DNA from: Competibacteraceae bacterium UBA3908 | GTDB lineage: Bacteria; Pseudomonadota; Gammaproteobacteria; Competibacterales; Competibacteraceae | Reading direction: 5' to 3' | NCBI GenBank assembly: GCA_002391525.1 | Contig: DGFE01000177.1 | Span: 1-5,923, forward strand | Length of the DNA: 5,923 nt | In this document: piece after piece, positions 1 through 5,018 of the stretch | How positions within the stretch are numbered: the first letter of the stretch is position 1 | Layout: each line of letters opens with the position of its first letter | The notes under the pieces: model-generated | The model's database searches: none | What the model was told of the DNA's origin: nothing | Seen by the model: the letters and a program-made list of their open reading frames with translations, nothing else | Made by a program: the position numbers and the translations under genes

Positions 1-1631
1 GTTCGCACGGCACGTTTCCAGGCTACGAGCGGGTGCCTTATTTCCCGCCGGACGTCCACGACCATCGCGAACGCGATCACGTGTCGGAATGGATCGTTTT
101 CAAGCAGGTGCAGCCCGGTGCCTATGCCCTGAACGACTATGACTTCAAGGCGCCGCGCAAGAATCTGCGCACGGTGTTGAACCAGCCCAGGAATCACGCG
201 CTGGCGGATTTCGAGATGTACGATTATCCCGGCGAGTACGTCGAACCGGGCGACGGCAATAACTATTCCCGGATTCGCCTGCAGGAACTCCTGGCCCAGC
301 ACGAGATCGCCCAGGGACGGGGCAACGCCGCCGGACTGGCGGTGGGCTGTCTGTTCAGTTTGAGCGAATGCCCGCGCGAGGATCAGAACCGGGAATATCT
401 GATCGTGTCCGCCGTCCATCGTTTGGAGTCGGACGAGTATGAATCCTTCGCCGAGGCGGGGATTTCCGGCAAGCCCTATCAGGGCGAGATCACCGTGATC
501 GAGGCCAAACAGCCCTATCGGGCGCCGCGGATTACCCCCAAGCCGGTGGTGCAGGGACCGCAGACCGCCATCGTGGTCGGTCCGGCGGGCGAAGAGATTT
601 ACACCGATCAATACGGCCGGGTCAAATGCCAGTTCCACTGGGACCGCTATGGCAAGGCGGACGAGAACAGCTCCTGCTGGATTCGAGTCGCCGAAGGCTG
701 GGCGGGCAAGAAATGGGGCATCCTGTACCTGCCGCGCATCGGCCACGAGGTGATCGTGGATTTCCTGGAGGGCGACCCGGACCAGCCGATCATCACCGGC
801 CGGGTCTACAACGGCATCAACATGCCGCCCTACACGCTGCCCGACCACAAGACGATGTCCACTCTCAAAAGCCTGTCCAGCAAGGGCGGGGGCGGATTCA
901 ACGAGTTCCGGTTCGAGGACAAGAAGGGCGAGGAGCAGATTTTTCTGCACGCCGAGCGCAATCAGGACATCCGGGTCAAGAACGATGCCTTCGAGTGGAT
1001 CGGCGGCGAACGGCACCTGATCGTCAAGAAGAAGCAGTTCGAGCAGGTCGAGGGTGAAAAGCACCTGATCGTCAAGGCGGGCGGCGGCGGCAAGGGCGAT
1101 CAGTTCGAGCGGGTGGAAGGCGAGAAGCACCAGGAAGTCAAAAAAGATCACAACCAGAAGGTCGGCGGCACCCTGTCGCTCAAGGTGGACCAGAACCTGC
1201 AAGAGAAGGTGGGACAGAATCACGCCCTCGACGCCGGTACGGAAATCCACCTCAAGGCCGGCATGAAGGTGGTGATCGAGGGGGGGATGGAACTGACCAT
1301 CAAGGCCAGCGGCGGCTTCGTCAAGATCGATGCCTCCGGGGTCACCATCCAGGGTACGATGGTCAAGATCAACAGCGGCGGTTCGGGCGGCTCCGGTTCC
1401 GGCAGTTCGCCGTCCAGCCCGACCGCGCCCACGGCGGCGAAGGAAGCGGCGACCGACAAACCGGGCGAAGTGACCGACGCGCAGGCGACGCCGATCCAGG
1501 ATAAAAGCAAGTCGCTGGATTCCGTGACGGTCGGCGCCCTGCAAGCTCCGCAGGCCGAAACGCTGGCCAGGGCCGCCCAAAGCGGCACGCCATTCTGTGA
1601 AATCTGTGAAGCCGCCCGGAGTGGCCAGTGA
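1..1631 (+). CDS. vgrG: Type VI secretion spike protein VgrG (TssI), 5'-truncated by window edge
   Basis: VgrG forms the trimeric spike at the tip of the T6SS tube and carries effectors into target cells. The reading frame is already open at base 3 with VgrG-like sequence, so the GTG at 33 is not the true start; roughly the first 200 or more residues of the gp27-like part are missing. Counting from codon 33-35: residues 1-170 are the end of the gp27-like region (YALNDYDF at 31-38); about 178-262 are the gp5-like OB-fold, with the family signature DQYGRVKCQFHWDR (192-205), then WIRVAEGWAG and GHEVIVDFLEGDPDQPIITG; 275-445 are the beta-helix needle with repeated short strands; 446-470 are a Ser/Gly/Pro/Ala linker; and the tail ends in GTPFCEICEAA. 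No enzymatic C-terminal extension is visible, so this is a structural VgrG relying on separate cargo. The DUF4123 gene follows after 29 bases. Family assignment is very secure. Confidence 0.97.
   Translation, partial: SHGTFPGYERVPYFPPDVHDHRERDHVSEWIVFKQVQPGAYALNDYDFKAPRKNLRTVLNQPRNHALADFEMYDYPGEYVEPGDGNNYSRIRLQELLAQHEIAQGRGNAAGLAVGCLFSLSECPREDQNREYLIVSAVHRLESDEYESFAEAGISGKPYQGEITVIEAKQPYRAPRITPKPVVQGPQTAIVVGPAGEEIYTDQYGRVKCQFHWDRYGKADENSSCWIRVAEGWAGKKWGILYLPRIGHEVIVDFLEGDPDQPIITGRVYNGINMPPYTLPDHKTMSTLKSLSSKGGGGFNEFRFEDKKGEEQIFLHAERNQDIRVKNDAFEWIGGERHLIVKKKQFEQVEGEKHLIVKAGGGGKGDQFERVEGEKHQEVKKDHNQKVGGTLSLKVDQNLQEKVGQNHALDAGTEIHLKAGMKVVIEGGMELTIKASGGFVKIDASGVTIQGTMVKINSGGSGGSGSGSSPSSPTAPTAAKEAATDKPGEVTDAQATPIQDKSKSLDSVTVGALQAPQAETLARAAQSGTPFCEICEAARSGQ
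1035..1131 (+). repeat. Two 31-bp imperfect direct repeats in the VgrG needle region
   Basis: Copies at 1035-1065 and 1101-1131 match at 26 of 31 bases, in the same codon phase, encoding QFEQVEGEKH and QFERVEGEKH. A related unit just upstream (about 1006-1030) reads GGERHLIVKK, and HLIVK recurs at 1062-1076. The copies are separated by a Gly-rich stretch (AGGGGKGD). They correspond to strands of the repetitive beta-helix needle, and most differences fall at codon third positions, so selection on protein structure explains them better than a mobile repeat. Confidence 0.75.
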
Positions 1632-1660
1632 GTTCCCGTTTCGACCCGGAGCGTTGAGCG

Positions 1661-2194
1661 ATGACCGCCAGAATTCCGCCGCAAATCCTTGCGCAGCACT
1701 TGTTCGCCGTTCCCGAAACGGGGGTGTATGCGATTCTCGACGGTGCCTCGGTGCCCGAGCTGCCGCAGACCCTGACGCGGTTCGAGGTCGAGTCGGAGTG
1801 CCTGTTTCGAGGGGATCTGGAGCCCGATTTGATGCTGGTCGCGCCGTATCTGGCGGTCGTGCAACCCGGTCATCCGTTTACCGAGTGGCTGCTGCGGGAA
1901 GGCTGGGGCAAGCACTGGGGCATCTTCGCGGTCAGCAAGGCCGATCTTCGAGATCTGCGAATGCATTTGCGCACCTTCCTCAAGGTTTACGGGCCGGACC
2001 TGAAACCGCTCTATTTCCGCTACTACGATCCCCGGGTGCTGCGCACTTATCTACCCACCTGCAACGAACAGGAGTCGCGAACGGTGTTCGGACCGGTGTT
2101 GCGCTATCTGGTCGAAGACGAAGATCCCGGGGCCTTGTTGAAGTTCTGGTCCGAGGGGACGCAACTCGAAAGCGAGCGGGTTCTACTGGCCTGA
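1661..2194 (+). CDS. DUF4123 T6SS effector adaptor/chaperone
   Basis: DUF4123 proteins (known as TEC or TAP-type adaptors) bind a cognate effector and the VgrG C-terminus in the cytoplasm and load the cargo on the spike; they are not themselves secreted toxins. The 177-residue protein is a typical length for a single DUF4123 domain. Family-like features seen: YAILDGA near residues 23-29, a CLF.G...PDLMLVAPYL block at 47-64, GKHWGIF at 83-89, and FRYYDPRVLRTYLP at 119-132. There is no signal peptide or membrane segment. The ATG at 1661 is preceded by GGAG at 1648-1651 with 9 bases spacing, which supports this start. It lies 29 bases after vgrG and 60 before the PAAR gene. Its specific cargo is inferred to be the metallopeptidase encoded at 3718. 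Alternative overlapping frames here are shadows. Confidence 0.9.
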   Translation: MTARIPPQILAQHLFAVPETGVYAILDGASVPELPQTLTRFEVESECLFRGDLEPDLMLVAPYLAVVQPGHPFTEWLLREGWGKHWGIFAVSKADLRDLRMHLRTFLKVYGPDLKPLYFRYYDPRVLRTYLPTCNEQESRTVFGPVLRYLVEDEDPGALLKFWSEGTQLESERVLLA

Positions 2195-2254
2195 TTGTGG
2201 GAAAATTTCTGAACGCAAGACCGTACTATCCATCAGCGTGCGAGGAACCGATCC

Positions 2255-2902
2255 ATGCCCCCAGCCGCCCGTATAACGGACATGACCAGTCACAGTCCGC
2301 CGCTGAACCCCGGCCCTGGCAGCCTGGACGTCATCATCGGCGGACTGCCCGCCTGGCGGGCTCTGCCCACGGCCATGGCCGGAGCGGTGGACGCCATCTC
2401 GAATGCGATGAATTCGTTCATGACCCGGCCGCAAATGACGCCGGTTGACGCGACCGCCAGCCTGGTCCAGATTTCCGCCGCGCTGGTGCAGGGGGGCGCG
2501 GCGGCGGCAGCAACCGGCGCGCCAGCCGCCGCGGGGACGGCTGGCAGCATGATCGGAACGTTGAACGCCACCAATGCCGCTCTGACCGCGACGTGGACGA
2601 CCGCTTCCGTGGTTCCCGGTGGACAACCGGCCGCCAACATCGCCTATACCGAGGGCATCAAGGCGGCGGCGGCGGCGGCGGCCAGCGCGGTCATGTCGGC
2701 CATGGCGGGAATTTCCGACATGCACATTTGCCCGATCCCCGTCCCAATTCCGCCGCATGGCCCCGGTTTCGTCACCAAGGGCAGCGCCACGGTCGTGATC
2801 AACAATCTGCCGGCGGCGCGCCAAGGCGATCAGGTCATGGAAGCCTGCGGTGGCGCGGACCCGATTGCGTTGGGGTGTGTAACGGTGCTGATTGGCGGAT
2901 GA
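2255..2902 (+). CDS. PAAR spike-tip protein with a large Ala-rich insertion
   Basis: PAAR proteins are the zinc-bound cone that caps the VgrG trimer and sharpens the T6SS spike. The 215-residue product begins with the classical PPAARITDM and has three PAAR-type strand units: DVIIGGLPAWR (25-35), TVVINNLPAAR (179-189) and TVLIGG (210-215). Potential zinc ligands are H13, H157, C159, H168, C198 and C208; PAAR proteins normally use His/Cys ligands, but which of these serve is not determined. Between the first and second units, about residues 36-152 form an insertion rich in Ala, Thr, Met and Gly, probably helical and mildly hydrophobic; ordinary PAAR proteins are around 90-100 residues. It could be a docking domain, a membrane-active segment or a small effector; none is shown. 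The start is supported by GAGG at 2243-2246, 8 bases before the ATG. The next gene begins 16 bases after its stop. Confidence 0.88.
   Translation: MPPAARITDMTSHSPPLNPGPGSLDVIIGGLPAWRALPTAMAGAVDAISNAMNSFMTRPQMTPVDATASLVQISAALVQGGAAAAATGAPAAAGTAGSMIGTLNATNAALTATWTTASVVPGGQPAANIAYTEGIKAAAAAAASAVMSAMAGISDMHICPIPVPIPPHGPGFVTKGSATVVINNLPAARQGDQVMEACGGADPIALGCVTVLIGG
2662..2682 (+). repeat. (GGC)7 trinucleotide tract coding poly-alanine
   Basis: Seven uninterrupted GGC units lie inside the PAAR gene. In frame they read as six GCG codons plus the start of a GCC, giving a run of seven alanines (residues 137-143) in the insertion. Gain or loss of a unit would keep the frame, so the tract could vary in length between strains without inactivating the gene; such variation is an inference. 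Confidence 0.8.
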
Positions 2903-2918
2903 TGGAGTGAAATGAGCC

Positions 2919-3683
2919 ATGTTAGTGATGCGCGAGGCCCAGATGAAGGTCTTCGAACGAGCGGCCGTCCGCAATTTCGAGAACCGGCTACTGGAATACC
3001 TCGAGGAAGTTTTTCCCAAGCAGTGTGCAATCCTCGGGAGAGAACAGGTGCGCACGGTGATCCGCCTGGGGATCGAACAGGCTGAGCAGTACGGATTGGT
3101 TTCCGAGCGCGATGTGCGTCTCTATGTGGATCTGATGTTCCTGCTGGGCAGTTATTTTGACCTCGATCCCCAATTACCCTGGGCGGCCCGGATTCTCGCG
3201 GACGAGGACAGCATCGATCCTGGTGACCGCGCCGGTCTGTTGTATGATCGAGCAAGGGCTTTCCTCAACGAGGAGGCAGGTCCGGAGAGGCAATATCGGG
3301 ATAGGGCGTTACGCAAGCTCCATGAATTACCGGTTGGCGCCTTGTCACGGACGGGTGAGGATAAGGAACTCAGCTTTGGCGATTACATGCTGAAATTGTT
3401 GTACGCACTGTTTCCCGAAAGGTATCAGGCAGTGGGCGATCCCCATATTCGGCAATTAGTCCGCCAAGGATATCAGGCTGCCAGGGATTATGGCCTGACC
3501 GACGAGAAGGGGATCGCCATTTATATCCTTTTGATGTACATGCTGGGCGGTGGATTCGACAGAGATCCTCAGTATCCATGGGCGGAGACAATCTTGGGTG
3601 ATGCATCGTTGAAAGACCCTGTAAAAAGGAGTGAGCTGCTTTATCGGGAAGCATGGGCGTATCTTGAAAAGTGCTTGAGTTGA
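2919..3683 (+). CDS. Conserved T6SS-associated protein of unknown function with a duplicated domain
   Basis: The function is not recognised. The 254-residue product has no signal peptide or obvious membrane segment and looks mostly helical, rich in Leu, Arg, Glu and Tyr. Its main feature is an internal duplication: residues about 24-117 and 158-250 align along their length, sharing the pattern YGL..E......Y...LM..LG..FD.DPQ.PWA..IL.D and ending in a LLY..A.A.L helix. Placed between the PAAR tip and the toxin gene, it may be a chaperone, an effector-docking factor or a cytoplasmic partner of the toxin; it does not resemble DUF1795 (EagR) chaperones. The ATG at 2919 has GGAG at 2904-2907 with 11 bases spacing; an in-frame ATG at 2928 is less well placed (20 bases). 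The start is 16 bases after the PAAR stop, suggesting co-transcription. The gene is certain; its role is open. Confidence 0.85.
   Translation: MLVMREAQMKVFERAAVRNFENRLLEYLEEVFPKQCAILGREQVRTVIRLGIEQAEQYGLVSERDVRLYVDLMFLLGSYFDLDPQLPWAARILADEDSIDPGDRAGLLYDRARAFLNEEAGPERQYRDRALRKLHELPVGALSRTGEDKELSFGDYMLKLLYALFPERYQAVGDPHIRQLVRQGYQAARDYGLTDEKGIAIYILLMYMLGGGFDRDPQYPWAETILGDASLKDPVKRSELLYREAWAYLEKCLS
2988..3668 (+). repeat. Protein-level tandem duplication within the unknown T6SS-associated gene
   Basis: Unit 1 is at about 2988-3269 and unit 2 at about 3390-3668, joined by a linker of some 40 residues. Short anchors match clearly: QYGLVSE with DYGLTDE, YVDLMFLLG with YILLMYMLG, FDLDPQLPWA with FDRDPQYPWA, and GLLYDRARAFL with ELLYREAWAYL. 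The DNA copies are much more diverged than these anchors, so this is an old duplication maintained by selection and not a recent tandem repeat. Confidence 0.82.
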
Positions 3684-3702
3684 GAATTTAACAGATCGCT
3701 GC

Positions 3703-3708
3703 GGGAGG
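3703..3708 (+). promoter_or_regulatory. Strong ribosome binding site of the putative toxin gene
   Basis: GGGAGG lies 9 bases before the ATG at 3718. It is the best Shine-Dalgarno match in the window and fixes the toxin start. By contrast, the overlapping immunity gene at 4431 has no well-placed site of its own. Confidence 0.75.
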
Positions 3709-3717
3709 AAAATTCAA

Positions 3718-4440
3718 ATGCCTGAAGGCCCCTTGTTTTCAGATCAACCCGTGGGTCATATCGTGGAGCCCTGCCGCCAGGCAAAGAAGGCGACTCCCAA
3801 AAAGTGGGATGTTGATTGCGTTAAAAAAATTCTTTGTAAAAATGACAAGAAAATTGTCGATCAACTCAGTAAGACGACAGTGAAAAAGGCGGACGAAATA
3901 TATTTCGAAGATCCCTATTTTGATGGAAAAAAATGGACGACGAAGAAATTCCAGGCGGGTGGTTCCGCCGATCCCGTCGGCAAGGAAATTACAGTGATGA
4001 GTAACACCAGTTGCGAAGATGCCGCGATCACTTTCTATCATGAGATTTGGCACCAGAACCAACCGCCTGGCATGGGTTGGCCAGAACCGAGCGAGGATGA
4101 CGCCTACTACAACACGGAGTTGTGGACCATTGAGCGCGGCTTGCCAAGCCAAGGTGGGGGATTGCGAACCAAGGATTCCAAGACCGGCAAACTCGTGCCC
4201 GACAAGAAAGCGATCCGGAAACTCGTCCAGGAAGAGTATCCCAGCCCTCCTCCGCCCGTGAAAGGCAAACCCCAGCCCGTGCCCGTCGGCTCTGATCCGG
4301 CTAAAAAACTCACTAAAGTGCGTGATCCGGCGACCGGTAAAACCTCTTGGAGACCTTCCAAGAAGGGCGACACATTCGCGGGTCCAGAAACGAGGATCAA
4401 TGAAAAGACCATCGATCCTAATGACTGGAAATGTCCATAA
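3718..4440 (+). CDS. Putative T6SS cargo effector: HExxH zinc metallopeptidase
   Basis: The 240-residue protein has HEIWH at residues 108-112, the zincin signature in which the two His bind zinc and the Glu activates water. It sits in the expected helix context (DAAITFYHEIWHQNQP). About 12 residues on, the segment EDDAYYNTELWTIERGLP supplies candidate third ligands: E126 in an ExxAY arrangement, or E134. N-terminal to the motif lie a Lys-rich region with C19, C34 and C40 and a strand-like ITVMSN. The C-terminal third is Lys/Pro-rich with PPPP at 177-180, then a basic tail ending DPNDWKCP. There is no signal peptide, PAAR, VgrG or Rhs part, so it would travel as free cargo loaded by the DUF4123 adaptor. 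The context after spike, adaptor and tip, and directly before an exported small protein, suggests an antibacterial toxin acting in the recipient periplasm. Substrate is unknown: peptidoglycan peptides or proteins are both possible. Composition is more A/T-rich than genes upstream, suggesting separate acquisition. A non-secreted protease cannot be excluded. Confidence 0.8.
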   Translation: MPEGPLFSDQPVGHIVEPCRQAKKATPKKWDVDCVKKILCKNDKKIVDQLSKTTVKKADEIYFEDPYFDGKKWTTKKFQAGGSADPVGKEITVMSNTSCEDAAITFYHEIWHQNQPPGMGWPEPSEDDAYYNTELWTIERGLPSQGGGLRTKDSKTGKLVPDKKAIRKLVQEEYPSPPPPVKGKPQPVPVGSDPAKKLTKVRDPATGKTSWRPSKKGDTFAGPETRINEKTIDPNDWKCP

Positions 4441-4919
4441 TTGGGCCGGGTGTTACATCTAAAGTCATCGTAGTTGCAATCATCGTGTTGTTAAGCAATG
4501 TCTGCCTACGGGCAGAGAATCTTATTGTTCAAGACCATTTTTTCAAATCCGAAAAATCGTGGACAACCATTGTCTACCATAAAGGCGATCATATGACAAT
4601 CACGCTCGCGGATGCTCAACAGATCAAGCAGGCGCTCGCTGAATACTTGGCAACATCAGAGCAGGTGGCGGAGGTGCCTTTTCTGACCAAGGATCATGAA
4701 GCTTGGGTCAAGGTGGACGAAGAAGCCTGGATAGATGAACGAAACCAGATTCATATTGGCCTTTGGACGCTACAGCCCGATGGTGATGCATGGGTGCTGA
4801 TTTATCGCCCAACCCCGCCCGCGAGTCGGGTCGGCTACCAGTATCTTGCGCATTTACAGTATGCTGAGAACCAGTGGCGAATTCTGTCCATATCATTCAA
4901 GAAAATCTATTATCGATAA
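4431..4919 (+). CDS. Putative periplasmic immunity protein of the metallopeptidase effector
   Basis: The 162-residue product matches no family I can name. Residues 11-28 have the form of a Sec signal: K11, a hydrophobic core VIVVAIIVLL (12-21) and a plausible cleavage after LRA at 26-28. C25 is not in a good lipobox (SNVC), so a soluble periplasmic protein is more likely than a lipoprotein. The mature part is about 134 residues, alpha/beta in appearance, acidic and Trp-rich (W44, W92, W100, W112, W121, W149), with a long helix near 59-73 and C-terminal strands ending in KKIYYR. Its ATG lies inside the toxin gene (10-base overlap), with only GGAA directly adjoining it, so translation is probably coupled to that of the toxin. 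Size, export and position are typical of T6SS immunity proteins; that function is inferred from context, not from homology. Confidence 0.75.
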   Translation: MSIIGPGVTSKVIVVAIIVLLSNVCLRAENLIVQDHFFKSEKSWTTIVYHKGDHMTITLADAQQIKQALAEYLATSEQVAEVPFLTKDHEAWVKVDEEAWIDERNQIHIGLWTLQPDGDAWVLIYRPTPPASRVGYQYLAHLQYAENQWRILSISFKKIYYR

Positions 4920-5018
4920 TGATAATTTCGCTCCAATCATGTGTTCCGAATACCCAGAAGTGGATCTTCGTTATCGGTCACCACCAAGCGATAAATCATA
5001 GTCAATTGATTTTAAATC

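Noticed and set aside
1220..1966. Long open frame on the - strand (about 248 codons) opposite the end of vgrG and the DUF4123 gene
   Set aside because: It crosses two convincing + strand genes, its product is low-complexity Pro/Arg/Ser/Ala sequence without family features, and high GC makes long antisense frames common here.
2195..2229. Promoter-like TTGTGG and TACTAT in the gap before the PAAR gene
   Set aside because: The spacing of 23 bases is too long and operon context makes an internal promoter unnecessary.
1597..2448. Open + strand frame of about 283 codons overlapping vgrG, DUF4123 and PAAR genes
   Set aside because: Arg/Gly/Ala-rich shadow translation with no domain; the other frame gives the clear DUF4123 and PAAR proteins with good ribosome binding sites.
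2183..3055. Open - strand frame of about 290 codons over the PAAR gene
   Set aside because: The product is Arg/Gly/His-rich and repetitive in the manner of antisense GC-rich DNA, and it lies opposite a recognised PAAR gene.
4431..4510. Immunity protein as a lipoprotein using C25
   Set aside because: The residues before C25 (LSNV) do not fit a lipobox, whose -1 position is normally Gly, Ala or Ser; ordinary signal peptidase cleavage after LRA fits better.
4910..4926. Palindrome TTATCGATAA followed by a GATAATGATAAT tandem at the immunity stop codon
   Set aside because: Short and A/T-rich; could be an operator or chance. GATAAT resembles a -10 box but no suitably spaced -35 box was found.
4971..4994. 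Inverted repeat TTATCG ... CGATAA with a 12-base loop after the immunity gene
   Set aside because: The stem is only six pairs, A/T-rich, with no following T-run, so it does not qualify as a rho-independent terminator.
4967..4995. Possible sigma-70 promoter for the methyltransferase gene (TTCGTT, 17 bases, GATAAA)
   Set aside because: The -35 match is poor and the -10 matches 4 of 6 bases; not strong enough to annotate in an A/T-rich gap.
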